The translations under genes were made by a program, and so were the position numbers. A stretch of DNA of 64,000 nt from Fasciolopsis buskii. Lineage: Eukaryota; Platyhelminthes; Trematoda; Plagiorchiida; Fasciolidae. This document shows positions 1 to 12,415 of this stretch, piece after piece. The stretch is from contig LUCM01002218.1 in assembly GCA_008360955.1 (NCBI GenBank), positions 62,001 through 126,000 of the forward strand. Direction: 5' to 3'. Each line of letters begins with the position of its first letter. Within the stretch, counting starts at the first letter, position 1. Under the pieces are notes generated by a model, which had not been told where the DNA came from, searched no databases, and saw nothing but the letters and a program-made list of their open reading frames with translations.

Positions 1-3000
1 CTTGCCTCAAAAACCCAAACACGTTACCATATTTTAACAATAGAGCGTAGTTATTGGCTCGTTTCTTGTTACCGAATTCAGTCCCGCAGCTCGATATCAA
101 GTTAATTCCAAGAACTACATGGAGATTTAATTTCAGTCTTTGGGAAACAATGTTCCACTGATTACGAAGGATGTGAAGTCTACATATTTTAACGCAAGCT
201 CTTTACCTGGCATATTCTGCTGAGTAAGAAATGGTCTGTACCTCATTAATAGTTATCATTAGGCACTATGGCACTAGAAGAGCAATCTCCATAGCACGTG
301 ATCACAACGGCCATTAGTTTCAACAAATTTCAGAGGATCGGACCTATCTGTCACTATTCTGCTTCAGAATTAGATTTTATAACGCTGCCTTGAGCATTTG
401 ATAACATTTGGGAACATCTAGTATGTGGCTATCATTGATTAGTCTTTGACCGTTTCATTATCTTTGACATGAATAACGATAAACGGATTTTGTTTTGCTG
501 AGAATGCTGCGGCTTCACCAAGTGGCGTTATTTGGATCGACGACTACAGTACCAGGTGTCAATATATTGTATGCACTGTTCAACAAGGATGCGTCTAATC
601 CCCTTGTCAATGGGTTCGCAAAACACTGTGGCTCTTAGATGAGAAAATCCGCCGCATTTCTGGATCTTATAGGTGATGGCAGCAAGTGCAGCGTGCAGTA
701 ACATTCAATAGATAGAACCAAAGCGCTCGGAAGCAATCAAGTGTTTACGAACGCCATTTGGTTTCACCTGATTTGACTAACTCGTGAATTTTGTTAAGTA
801 GTTATTGTAGTCGGTACACGCGGTAAGAACGAACTTTCTTATTCCTTTTTACCTAAAATCTAACGAGAAGCTGTCTCAGTGATGAGGAATTCAGCATATG
901 ATTAGTTTGCGTGGAGGAAACAGCCAATTTATTGAACAAAAGCAGAGCTTTTAGCCGCGGGGTTTCGTCTCATTGACTCGCTTTGTGACGTGATATGGAT
1001 AGGCATTCACTTGATAGTATGTGACTGACGCCGAACGCATGCAGTCCAATTTAGGCTTTTTCTTAGTTTATTTTATAACGAATTCACTGGGATTTGGAAA
1101 TCTCATGAGTCATATCAGATTTTGACCAGATTAGTATACATTCATATTTTGGGAGCAAACCAAGCCTTGTGTATTGTCCTCAACCCTGATCCTAATTTGG
1201 ACACTGTCTTGTACCGAAACGGTTTTGATAAGGGACATTTTTCTATATCACAATGAAACACTTCGCAGAATAGCTGTTAAAGTTTTATGACTAAATTGAT
1301 ATTAGCCAAATGATAAGATACCAATAATTTGTTGGTTTCTACTGAATGCGTGTCCATGTTAAGCTTATTTCAAATCATCCATACAATTTGCACCACGAGC
1401 AATGTTTCCTAACCTATAGCAACGCATTGTATATGAAACAGCATGTCACGTATAGCCTGACAAGCGAGAAATGGGTAAAAGTTTTATCTTAAAGATATAA
1501 AACCGATGTCATGTAAAGCATATTCTCCAAGCCTACTTTGTATTGCACACAAGCAAACAAAGTCCAGATATTCAAAATATAATTTAAAGCTTCTTGGAAG
1601 CTACTCACATTTTCAAAATATCCGTAACGACAGTGTAATAATTCAATCAAGTGACTGGAAACTGTTTTGAGAAAAGTGATTCATAATAATCTAAAAGTCG
1701 GTTCATTAACACTTTCAATCACAATTTAATGATTCCTGTAGATACGTCATCCCCTGCAGCACATGACAAGAAACATCGTTTTTTTCAATGCATTCTGCAC
1801 GCAATTTAAATTTGACGTGTCAAACGATAAGTTTACTTCGGCACATCTTGACAAATGCAAAATTAATTCAGAGAAGAAAAGTGCTTGACATCTTCGTGAT
1901 TCGAACCTACGCATTTTTATTGCGTGTGCGCATCCAACTTACACATACAAATTAAATTTGACAATATGAAACAAGATGTAGCAGTCGCCGAGGTAAGAAG
2001 AAACGGTAACGATGTTACGTTCCAGTTTCTCTTTCGGAAAGTGGTTAGTTAGTCTAAAGCGGCACCCAAAATAGTTGGCAATCCAAGGTTTCTAGCAATA
2101 TTATAATGAGACAACTTGGTTGTTTTGCTTGATTTGTAACGAATAACTCTCACTTTGTACCCATGTGTAATCTGATCGAACCTCGATCCGTACTGGTAAA
2201 TTTACATAACTTAGTCCATCGACCGCGTCTGCGTAATGTACGTGCCGCTGATATTTGGACACAATTACCGATTACCCTCAAATCTATTGACAATTGTCTA
2301 GATATTCTTCTGACTATGTTTTTAGAAGAAACAGTCAGTTCGAAAAGAAAATAAAAGCACAGAATCCTTCCTGTGATGAAGCACTTTATATGACCAGCAA
2401 GCGATTCACGGAGCACACATTTATGCCCATAGGATATACATAATCTTGTTTGATTAAAGTGCAGATGACCGTACAATTCTGCATTATTTCTAACAGTGAC
2501 ACGCGAAACATATTGTTGACGGGTTTACGTTAGTCAGTGTGAATATTACTTACATACTTTAAAGCTGATAACAATACCGACTAAATACATTGAATATTTC
2601 CATGATCCATTATCTGTTATTCCAATCCAGCTCATCACTGACAAAAATGGAAGCACACTCCAACTTCCTTGACTCCGTAAGTCGGCTGTCATATTCCTTG
2701 GTCTAACCGCTCACGATAAAATTGATTTGTTGGCAAGCAGTCGTATATGGCATGAAGCCCATATCTGGTCCTGTTTACAGAGCGTTAATAATGGTTGCTC
2801 GCAATAAACGACTTCTACAGAGAGGACTTCAGCGTAGGTAGGCCTAGCAAGTATTCCTTAGAACTTGATCACTTAATTGTTTTGTTCACTAATTATTCTG
2901 ACCGACTTGTTCTGGTTTGTCCCAGTTCGGGAGTGTTGAATAACCAATGCTGACGAATCGTCGCTAGAGATGAATGACCAGTACAAAGCTCCCGATTTGT

Positions 3001-3330
3001 CCATGTCAAGTTAATCTTAGATGTTGCGTTGAAGATCGTGTAATTTACATATAGTTTTATTTGTTGATAAATCAGTACTTACTGGCCAGATTGATGACAA
3101 TTTCACGTCGCTTTAATTTCAGGCCGCAGAAAATCAGTTATCCAACCGTAAAAATTTTGAAGATAAGAATTCACTTGAGTCGTTAGGAGCGTTAGTGGAC
3201 GAAAACTCCATTAAAGAATCATATGGTGATTCGTCGGAAGATTTTCGTCGGTCAGGCAAAGTAAACTTTCGAAAAGGGGATACAAGGCCCGAAAGTATTG
3301 GTTTTTTTAATCAGTAGATTCCATCGAGAT
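1..3330. other. Intergenic or intronic stretch, no gene recognised
   Basis: Open frames here are short (108 codons at most, 2150-2476 on the minus strand, mirrored by an open frame on the other strand). They show no recognisable domain, signal peptide or splice-flanked exon. The DNA is AT-rich with no tandem array. I see nothing that can be called functional. Confidence 0.6.
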
Positions 3331-3334
3331 TCTA

Positions 3335-3500
3335 TTGAGAAGCTCAAAAGTGTGCACCCTAATATACGGATGGCTGGACAGGAATACTGAGTACGCTGAC
3401 TTGAAGAGTGGCGATCACCGCGAAACCAGTCATGTGCCCCCGGGGAAATTGTTTCGATCATCCATATGCGAAACACCCCACCGAGATAAGAATTCACTTT
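3335..3500 (+). repeat. Dispersed repeat family C, copy 1
   Basis: This segment resembles 26060-26245 in the same orientation, with the order of shared words kept: GTGCACC, then GG.TGG near the middle, a GAT..GCG block, then a GTC.TGTGCCCCC block followed by a GA.AATT.TTTC block. By eye the two copies are about 60-65% alike. The minus-strand translations of the two copies also share the pattern SCP....L.....S...ES. It may be a relic of a transposable element. No terminal repeats were found and the family is not identified. Confidence 0.5.
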
Positions 3501-4230
3501 CTAACGGCTGTCGATAATTTTAGGTACTGTTCAGTGTCCATCTTTGTTCTTCGACACTGAGGCAAGTTGGCTTAATGAGGAAGCATCTAACCAAAATGGT
3601 AATTTTCTTCTTTCCATTGGCATACATCAATCACGGAGTTTTGTTTGAGTAACTTTGGATGGTGGGTTATGATTTTTCGGTCATTATTCATCCTCAAGAA
3701 AATTGATAAATCTTCAACTTCGGAACCTGTCGAATATGCTATATTGTCTACTGACTGTCTACTTAATATTCAAATGTCTCTCCACTATTTCTCATTATGG
3801 AATGTGAGAAACAATTATCAGACAATGTTGTACTTGAATAAATGCTATTTAATTTACGGAAATGGCTCACAAATCCTAAACCAATCAAACATTTTTGCGT
3901 TTCAAGTCAAGTATATATCCATTTTTTAGTTCCTTGCCATGTTAAAAGTAAGGTAGACAAAAACAGCACACTCTGGAGCCCGCAGCCAAACTGTCTTCAC
4001 TTATGGTGTTTATTAAATTGGTTTGCTGTGAGATTGCGAAATTACCAATCAATAAACGACTTGCATTGAGTGTTGGCATCATGTTTGTTCATGCACTTGG
4101 CAATGAAAGTAAGTTCAGTCTTTTGCCGCACAGAATCCGGTCAAAGCCAGCTAGAGTTGAACCAACAAGAGAACTGTTAACTCCAGAGTGCTAAAGTCAG
4201 TATAATGATATGAGATATCGAGAAGGTTGC
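3501..4230. other. Upstream region of gene A, no gene recognised
   Basis: Several overlapping open frames of 60-94 codons lie here on the plus strand. None has a clear domain or clean splice borders. It is taken as upstream sequence of gene A. Confidence 0.5.
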
Positions 4231-4235
4231 GTCGG

Positions 4236-4277
4236 TATATAAGGTCCATCATTTTCTACGCCAGTTTTGACTGGTGA
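4236..4277 (+). promoter_or_regulatory. Core promoter of gene A (TATA box and presumed start motif)
   Basis: TATATAA lies at 4236-4242, 54 bases before the ATG of gene A. The octamer ACTGGTGA at 4270-4277 lies 34 bases after the start of the TATA box. The same octamer lies 35 bases after the TATA start in gene C (and by symmetry in B), so it probably marks the transcription start. The 5' leader would then be only about 20 bases. Confidence 0.65.
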
Positions 4278-4289
4278 ATCCCAACTATA

Positions 4290-5759
4290 ATGCTCCACCT
4301 GCCGTTGGTTCTTCTCGTATGGGTTTCTCTGTATTCAGTCACACGATCGCAAACGGTGTCGTGCGACGAAAAATCGGAACTTCGAGACACTGCACAATCA
4401 CCTACATTCCCTTCAAATAAAGCAGCAGATTTTACAAAACCTTGTTTGTTGACTTTCGTGGCACAAAACGATGACAGAATAAAACTGGTCTTTCCAGATT
4501 TGCAGGTAAATGACGTCACGTTACAATGTTGATACTTTGGTTTACCAAATACGTCGAACTGTAAGGCAAATTTGAGATTACCAGTGATTGTGCTTTGAAA
4601 CGAAACACGGTCAAAACTACTGAACACACCTTTTTCCCTTAATTTCTGAATGTCTCTTTTTTATATGTACAGAAAATGGCTAAAAATGGAACCAGTTGCA
4701 GCGATAATTACGTGAAATTTGCGAACGAACAAGCTGGACTAACAAGTGCAACTTCTTACTGTGACGGTATTCTACCACCACCGTTCGTATCTCAGGGCAA
4801 CACGGTGTTTATACAGTACAAAATTCAGAACAGTTCGGTGAACAGTTTTGCCGTTCAATTAACCCCAAGTAATGTGATCGTCAACTTCACACTTCATGTT
4901 TAGCATTCACCTGTTACGTCCTGTCCGAAAGAACCTAAACATATCTCTTGTTCTATTTTGCATGGATTATAGTTAAATTAGCACAAATTTGCGGAACATT
5001 TCCAACGACATTCGACGGCACCCAGACAGAATTCACGTTCCCCCTATCGGGTCAGACACTGCAAGACAATTCACTGTGTACGTATAGAACTAGAAGTAAA
5101 AGCGGATCCCGGCTAACTGCAAAAATCACTTCAATCAATGTGAGTGGGCTTCCATGTTAGTGTCCAATCAATTTACCTAGTCAGATTATTTTTTATTAGG
5201 AGGCTTTGATACTGACCTCTTTTCTGATTACAGATTGGTGCGTCCGGGAATTGCACAAGCAATTATGTGGTGTTCGGGAGCACCGGCAGTCTAACCGCCA
5301 ATCAGGATTACACAAAATGTGGAACACAAGTACCGCAGGATAACTATACGTCCACAGGGGCCGATTTATATTGGCTCATAAAAGTGTCAAATGCCAGTAG
5401 CAACCCATGTTTGAAAGTAACAATCAAATCAGGTATATATGCAATGTTTTTTTCTTCCGTTTCTATGATTGGTAAATTTGTGACCTATTTCGACACTAGG
5501 ATGATTACCCAATTAAGAGAAAAATATATATTAACGTCAAACGAAGACTTAACTTCAAATTTAACCTAACCTGAACTCGATTGTGCCATTACTTTAGTGG
5601 ATCAAGTCTAATGCTACCTTTTTGATGATACATTTGAAATAGAGATAAACGTTTACTGATATGCGTTTCCTTAAACTTGCAGGAACCCCAGTCAAAAATG
5701 CAAGCCTTTTTACGGTCGTTGGATTGATTGCGCTCACGCTTGGATCCAGAATCGAATGA
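4290..5759 (+). CDS. Gene A: secreted two-CUB protein with hydrophobic (GPI-type) tail
   Basis: Predicted 284-residue protein from five exons: 4290-4505, 4673-4868, 4973-5139, 5234-5432 and 5683-5759. All introns are GT-AG; phases are 0, 1, 0, 1. Residues 1-20 form a signal peptide. The first CUB-like domain has Cys25, 52, 81 and 102; the second has Cys144, 173, 200 and 222. This is the classic C1-C2/C3-C4 CUB disulfide layout, with SCSDNYVKF and NYVVFGS in the core strand. Cys252 is an extra cysteine not seen in C or D. Residues 261-284 (GTPVKN, then SLFTVVGLIALTL) form a hydrophobic tail that suggests GPI anchoring. Several N-x-S/T sites are present. The start is the first ATG after a TATA box and gives the signal peptide. 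CUB domains bind proteins or carbohydrate outside cells; the ligand here is unknown. No AATAAA is obvious after the stop. Exon order, phase and cysteine spacing match genes B, C and D. Gene structure is well supported; function is inferred. Confidence 0.85.
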
Positions 5760-7090
5760 ATTTGAAAATCCCACGGGATGCTATTACTTTGATCGCATGC
5801 CATCTTGTGAACAGTAAACTATGATCCAGTAGCTTCAATATTTTCTTCTATTCAACGCCCGCCTAATGTAGTAAACTGTTTTTGATTGATCCCTTTCCAA
5901 TTGTTATCAATCCCTTTGAGAAAAAATTTACTGATAAATTATCATTCGCCGCGCTTGTTGCAAAAGGGTATTTGACAGGACTTCTTCCGATTTGTTGACC
6001 ACTACTTATTTACGGTGCCACAGAGTTGTACGCATTTTTTCAGTACCTCGCAAATGAAAGGTTCTTTTCGACAGCTTATTTCTTCGCCGCTTGGGTGTTT
6101 TAATTTTATAGTTTTTGCAAAATCCAAATATTTGTAAGTACGAATGGCATAGCGGTGCAAGTATCCATTGCTTTGATTGCTAATGCAGCAAGGATGATTA
6201 CAACAGATATTACATTGGAAAATTAAGCACTTTATGTCCACTTCCGATTTGGTTCATAGTCACTCCGTTCTTTTAGACCTAGGGATGCTTAGTTGTGGCT
6301 TCGTTTGTTGTCAGTTAACTTCAAGTGCATAAATAGAAAATGGCAAAGTAAAGAACTGAAGAAGCTGATGTTGGGTAGATGCAAAAGCTCAGCTGATGCT
6401 GGCACCCATCAGAATCACCTCACGGCTCCATTTGCGGATCTTGGTAACTTCCGGTTCGTGAAACTATATCTGCTCGGAATAGTTAAGGGGTCAAGGTACT
6501 CAAACAGAGTTCCATGCTATGGACTGACCACTGCAACCTATCCAATAATCAGTTACTCCTCCCAAGATGGGCATAAACTAAGTGAATCCATCAGTGTATA
6601 CGCGTAACAAATGCCCCAACCGTCGTTACTCAGTCCATTTCAGGTTTGCCTTTACTTTGGAGCGCTGGGATCCAGTTTCCTGTTCATACCCTATACGGTG
6701 ATGAAATTATTTGTCTAATACCTTTTGGTCATAAAATGAAGCACCGGTCATCGAAAGCAGACATCCAACCACGGTTCTGAGCACCACTGGGAAACTAGTC
6801 CAACTTCTGCAGAGTACGACTGACATCTAGTCGATATTCAAAGTTCGCGCCGATGTATTACATCATATTTGGGAGGCAAACGATGTTCATTAAGTCGACT
6901 ACGATGGATGGTAACTAAAGCTCAATCGCACGTACAAATTTACTAGCCACAGAAAATCGGGTAGGAGAGAACTCATTCATAAAGATGATCATGCAATGCG
7001 AACATCGAGTATGAAGCCAGTGGTTGCGCCATTGCAGAGTCTAGTTGGTATTCTCGATATCCGTTCACATGAAATCATCTATGAATCGCT
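5760..7090. other. 3' flank of gene A, no gene recognised
   Basis: No open frame in this stretch shows a domain or clean exon borders. The longest (6293-6607, plus, 104 codons) has no signal peptide, no recognisable motif and no clear splice context. I leave it uncalled. Confidence 0.5.
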
Positions 7091-7255
7091 GACCGGCGTT
7101 AGTCAAGCGGACTAGTTCGTGAAGTCTGGACGTGAGGGTCCCGCGTTCGAATCCTACCACCGGCGATCAACTGCCCACTTGGCAGCCCTCTGCTGGCCGC
7201 TGCCCCTTCCTGAAAGATGATTTATACTTTAGCTCCTTAATAAATGAAGTAAAAG
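7091..7255 (+). repeat. tRNA-derived SINE-like repeat, family A, copy 1
   Basis: The head has RNA polymerase III promoter boxes: an A box TAGTCAAGCGG near 7100 and a B box GTTCGAATCC at 7145-7154. The body CAACTGCCC...GCAGCCCTCTGCTGGCC is shared with the other copies, and the tail resembles TTAATAAATGAAG. The spacing is tRNA-like but the segment does not fold as an intact tRNA gene. Confidence 0.7.
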
Positions 7256-7780
7256 ATGAGGGCTAAAAACCAATTATACAAGCAGGAAGTCTTATGCGTG
7301 CTGGCAGAATTAAGCATCATAGTGATTTAAACATAGAACTGCTCAAAAATATTTTTGGAAAAAACCTGATTCAAGAAGGATAAATTTTACTCTGCTCCGT
7401 TAATCAATTTTGTTATAGTGATGCCCAGGTCATTTTACTAATTTTGTCTATAGCTTGCATCCCCACTCTGATGTTCAGTCCTTCTAGCTGTTCACATTTG
7501 CTGTCTTCCATGGTTATCGCTTAAATGTATTCGAGGATTCAGAATTCACCAACCGAGGACGCTTACTGTTTCGACAAACCGAACGCGCTCTGTAAATCAG
7601 TTTCAGCTTTCAACTCTAGGACCATTACCTTCTCCTTGAAAATTACCACTGAGCACATTGAGAAAATACAAGTTGGCGAACAAGCTCGTTTTCAGTGACT
7701 CGTACTCATGCCATTAAATCATTATATATCTTGACAAAAAATTTTCACTATAGGAAGGATTGGATTAGTCAGATACAGAT

Positions 7781-8496
7781 ATGGATGGGGAAGGGATTTG
7801 TGGTGTTAATTGTTTTGTTGTCTAGGATTTGTATTGGGACGGAGGGTGGGCCAGGGGAGTTGAAGCGCAACCACAAATTGTTTTTGAGATCAAAAGGGGG
7901 GATTGTGAATACGGATTGCGACAGCTTCCGCAGTACGCAGAGACGACAATTTGCCAACCTGGATTGTTGAATTCTGACTTTAAGACAGGGTACGGAAAGC
8001 TTGCGTCACATTTACGGTATGGTTAGTCTGTGCTAGGTGTGAAACAACTGCGCTATTAAGTGACATAATTGTTCCAGTGCCTAACCATGCCGGGTGGTGC
8101 TCACGGATGCGTTCAGACAAGCGCCTGGTCGTGCGGCCGATGTACATTTTCCCACGGGAACATGTAAATGAATAGATACAAAATGAGGCTGCAGAATCAG
8201 GGACTTTGCCTTACAACCATAATGACACTATGGGGTGGGATTTGAAAAGGATACGAAGCTTGGCTGCGTAAAATGTCTTATTGATGGCGCTAGTCAGTCT
8301 TCGTCGTGCTAATATTGACAGCAAGTGTTCACCAAAGTTGACTTAAATGCTTGCATTTCCATTCATGATAAATTCGACAATTGAGAGAAAAGATTCTCGA
8401 ATCCAACTTCTAAGTCCATTTGTGCACTCTGGCTGTTTGGACAACAAAATTTGGGCCCCAGGTATAATTAACACCACAAATCCCTTCCCCACCCAT
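7781..8496. repeat. 31-bp inverted repeat pair flanking a Penelope-like relic
   Basis: 7781-7811 on the plus strand and 8466-8496 on the minus strand match in 30 of 31 positions, including GGGGAAGGGATTTGTGGTG. Weaker similarity (TTTTGTTGTC) continues inward. The pair brackets the GIY-YIG relic at 7845-8215. Penelope-like elements often carry inverted or partial terminal repeats, so this may be such an end. A non-autonomous DNA element is the alternative. Confidence 0.65.
7845..8215 (-). mobile_element. Penelope-like element relic: GIY-YIG endonuclease tail
   Basis: The minus strand reads SFCIYSFTC, then KMYIGRTTRRLSERIREHH, then SAVVSHLAQTNH, then LRTAEAVAIRI and FVVALQLPWP. This is the order of conserved blocks in the C-terminal GIY-YIG domain of Penelope-like retroelements: CIY in place of GIY, MYIG as YIG, the R..EH helix, then the AVA.HL and TAEA.AIR...PW blocks. 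Two in-frame stops interrupt it (one after FRTLS, one after NPPF), and no reverse transcriptase is visible upstream. It is therefore a dead 3' fragment. Family assignment rests on motif recognition. Confidence 0.8.
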
Positions 8497-8499
8497 TAC

Positions 8500-9640
8500 C
8501 TTTTCGTCAATATTCCCTGACTTTGATTGCAATTTCATGTGGGCATACCGGCACACAGCTAACCGGACCAAACTTTTCAGATCAGATGCCAATCTTCTAT
8601 GACCAGAGGTCAAACCAACAGAGACAAAGTTTCCAGGTCAGGGTTCAAGGAGTATTTCAAGGTCAAAGTTAAGGGCAGCCCTGTAAATAAGAAAGTACCA
8701 CAACAGGTGCGCACATGCACTGACGATATCACCTCGAATGGTGATGAAACGACTGGAATCTAAATACCAGGCTCAGCGATTAGAACCCCTATGAGAGCTA
8801 AGTCATCTATTAGCTCCGACCATCGGCTACCTTCTCCATACTTTTTTGCCATGTCGTGAATTCGTCAATGGTACGGTGGCAATGTAATACTAAAACAGCA
8901 GCGAAGGTTAGACCCTAACAATCTTTGCTCATTTATTGTCTGCAGTGACTAGCATTATGAGCCGCGTAGAACTGATCTACGGGGTAAATTCACAATTAGT
9001 GAAAAAAATTACCTTTCTAGACAATTCTTTTTGATGCCCCTGCTCGTGCTAACGAACAGTAAATTAGCTAAACTAGATGGAAACACTTGAATCAACCTAA
9101 GCCGATAGTAAATTCTGGTAGATCCTTTGCTACTTTCAACAACACATTAAACGCTTTCTGATCCATCCACTACTATATGGTTTCATCCCTAGGATAGCAT
9201 GTTAGAAGCGTACTCCGCGTTCATCCTAGTTTACTAAACAGTTTGCAGATCAGATTTCATCTACTTCATTGCAAACATCTTTTAGGACAACACGCTGAGT
9301 CAGTTAAAGCGGTTGTAGTGATTCAACGTATAGATGTTTAAACGGTTTGACTGCGGTGCGCTGGTCTGCCACCACTGATGGATAAGTTGATTCTGCGCAC
9401 CAAGGAATCGCACATCGTCAGAAAAGCTGAAAAGTTCACACTGAAGTTCTAAAAAAAGCATAGAATTTATTAGCAGAAAAATGTTATACCGGTTTGTTTG
9501 AATTGACATGACCGCAACTGCTGGAGTGAACACCGAACAGTGGTGTCTGTTGCTTTACAAGTGATCATTATTCTCGCCGACCTTTGGACTTAGATCCTTT
9601 TTCTCTTTCCACTCGGACAGTGTTTGTTCCTTGATTTTAT
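8500..9640. other. No gene recognised
   Basis: Short open frames only, none with a domain or splice support. I see no repeat shared with the rest of the window. Confidence 0.5.
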
Positions 9641-9654
9641 CAAATAATTTCTAT

Positions 9655-9725
9655 TTGATTGTAAAACTTGCCTTGAGAAAGACTACCCACGGTAGTCGAA
9701 ACGTTGCTGCATTACATCTACGAAC
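9655..9725 (+). ncRNA. Degenerate hammerhead-ribozyme-like motif (Penelope type), copy 1
   Basis: The segment contains CTTGAGAAA, then a hairpin GACTAC-CCACG-GTAGTC, then GAAAC, then CGTTGCTGCATTACATC. This is the layout of the small hammerheads in Penelope-like terminal repeats: core 1, stem II, GAAA, a tiny stem III, then the cleavage triplet. The core CTGATGA is mutated to CTTGAGA, so activity is unlikely. It shares TTGATTGTAAAAC with the copy near 60815. Confidence 0.5.
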
Positions 9726-9759
9726 AACTCTGTGTTATCAATATTATATCATTCACAAT

Positions 9760-11980
9760 TTGTGGGGAACCCCAATTGCTTCATCTGAGAGTTCTACCAA
9801 TGAATATCTACTAGCATAATAATGGTTGTCCACGTGAATATCATGAAAAAATCGATGGTCGAAATGATCGATCATGAAAAGTAGATTTTCAACTAACTTA
9901 TTTCAGCAACTTTGTGAAAAACTGACTGTTGTTGTTGCCTTTTTCCGAAATAGTTCCTGTGTGGCATGTGCCGTGAAAAATGGCATCACAAGCTACAAAT
10001 CACAGTCAGCCAACGCGTTAAAGCTCACTAATTCACCTTGATCCGTTTATTGAAGTTGCCGGCGAATCGGTAGATAGATGACTCAAGACAGAGTTACTTC
10101 AATATGGTTCTGTTTCACGGCCGCAACCGGGAATAAACTACTTGGTATTAATAACAATATACAGTTAGAAGTAATGACTAGAACCAAGGATAGTTTGATC
10201 AATTTCTGATCGAAAAGGGTCTAATTATTACCCTCCATTTTACCTGTTCTCAAAATGGAAATCGATAAGGAGAAAATTTGTGTCGAGGCTACTGTCTCAT
10301 GAGATAATTTTGGCAACATATTATTGTCATCTTTAGTCAGTTCCTTGTCGAAAGAAAGGTGTAAGAGCAAATGCAGACTACGTTTTCGATAACGTCATAC
10401 CCAGGCTAATACAGGTTCATATACGTATTGAGGAGTACACGTTTTTGCGATTACTGTGCGTATTGTCAAACGAGATTTGTTATGCAAAATGTTACGCGGA
10501 GTTCGTTTCGAAAATCAGGCTTTGCAAGCCATTCGTTGTTCGGGGTTACGAAAAGATCACCAAACAAATTACTTGCTTCCTGCCACCCACGTAATGTCAC
10601 GGTTGAGTACATATGCACCTTGAATGAAAATCTCGGATCGAAGACAAGGTAGCTGGATTAGTTTTAAGCGCAGCAATGTGTTAAATAGTACCACCATTGA
10701 CGAAGCTGACGGAAAAACGTCAAGGAATTCAGGGTGTGTTGCAGTAGCTCAAACTACAGTTACTGTTTGGATCTCGTCTTCCACCAGCTCAGCTTGTGCT
10801 GATCGAATCTTCGAGATAACTGCCCAGCATTTTACTCACGAATGAATCAAACATGAACAAAAGAATGCGTAGGCGAGTACAGATGATAAAACCAAAGGTC
10901 GCTCGGTAATGAATTGGTAGGAATCAATAATCGCATATCAAAACGTGCAAACAGTACGGTGACAGAAAAGTAAATGGGGCAAGAATTCTGAGGTGTCGAA
11001 TTGGCAGATAAGAAGCTAGTCCTAGACCAGAGAAGAGGTACAGAGTGGCAATTTACATGGAAATTTCTAACATTAGTTGAAATGAAGTATTTCGCGCAAA
11101 CTGAAAAATTGCATCCACCCTAATTTCGTTGGTGGTAAGGCGCCAGATAACAGTTCCTCAAATAAATGATAGAAAGGATGAAAGACTATAAACATTTACA
11201 CAGAAAAAACTAAGATATGAGGTGCGCTAGAAAATCCGCACAAGCTTCACACAGATGCGAAGACCTGCCAACAAAATTCAGTAGTTTATACTTAAAATCA
11301 TTCAACGGAACAAAGAGTGTACTCCGAAAGTAGAGGGGTGCCACTTCATTGGTGATCCAGTTGCATTAAGAATGATGAACATATTTGTTTCATGAAAAAC
11401 GGAAATAAAAAGAATCAAGATAAGAGAAAATGACTTCATTGATGAGAAAGGAGCGCCGGCAAGTAGAAATAGATTTCTGCTTAGAAAGACACGATCCAGC
11501 TGCTGACAATTTGTCCCGATGCTGACTTCCCATCGTTACCTCAAGTGTGATACTCGCGAGGAATCAACTCACGGATACGAGGAACCACGTGCCCATAGTG
11601 CCGAACGTCCCAAAGCACACTGGGTTCAAGAACAAAGCTTTGGTGGATGAAGGCAGCCCTAGATTATTCATACGATCGTAAGCTGGATTGCACTTGGACA
11701 GCGTGGCCAGATGCATTCGATTCACAACAACGAATCTGAAGACGAAGATTCCTTAAGGACCGCTGGAATGGACATGGAAAGTTCATGAAAATGAAAACCT
11801 AAACCATGAGCATTGGTGGATAAGTACAAAGATCTTATAGGTGAAAAGAACCACCAACAGTTTCAATAATATGAGGGATGATCCAGAAACTAGTAGAGGT
11901 TAGAAAAGTTTCAACGAAACAATGTGCATCTCGGAAAACGCAGTGGTTAGCACAGAAATAGCAAATCAGTTGCATCCAAA
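9760..11980. other. No gene recognised; purine-rich in the right half
   Basis: Open frames are at most 74 codons and carry no motif. From about 11000 onward the plus strand is rich in A and G. Faint mirror similarity with 17.9-18.4 kb may extend into this region, but I cannot establish it by eye. Confidence 0.4.
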
Positions 11981-11989
11981 ATAAAATTC

Positions 11990-12415
11990 CGTTGTAAAAT
12001 TAAATACAAAATCGCGATTTACACAGTCCGAAAAGCAAATTTGTTGTATTAAAGCACCAAGCGAGGGGAGTATAACTGTCAGCGGAGTCTATTCAGAATC
12101 GGCAAATTCCAAAAATCGATCGCGCATTCTTTTTCGTGATGAAGAGAATTAAGGACAAGGCACATTCATGTTTGCGTAAACAAACCCGAGGGTGCAGCAA
12201 CGCGCAAGCAAAAACCAAAAATCCAGAAAAGGAAAAAGTTCACGTAAAAAGAGAGAAATAAACTAATGAGATGGAGAAAGTTAAACCGAAGGAAGGAAAA
12301 CGACGAGAAAAAAGAGAGTGCTTATTAGAAAAAAACAAGGATGCACCACAAAATTTAACATGGATTCGATAAATTTCAACGCCCACATGCTTGCAGTAAT
12401 AAAAGAATATTTTTG
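11990..12415. repeat. Diverged outer arm of the inverted duplication, left
   Basis: Compared with the reverse complement of 17426-17806, this stretch keeps colinear words: TAAATTTCA-CGCCCA-ATGC just outside the identical arm, AATAA..AATGA...G.GAAAGTT near 12260-12285, and TAAATA-CAAAA-CGCGA near 12001. The mirror offset drifts by only 20-40 bases over 400 bp. In the outer 46 positions next to the arm about 30 match. This is ordinary old divergence, in sharp contrast to the identical inner arms. Confidence 0.6.

Noticed and set aside
7091..7165. Functional tRNA gene
   Set aside because: A and B boxes are present but the arms do not form a complete cloverleaf, and the same head recurs with a fixed non-tRNA body; a SINE-type repeat explains it.
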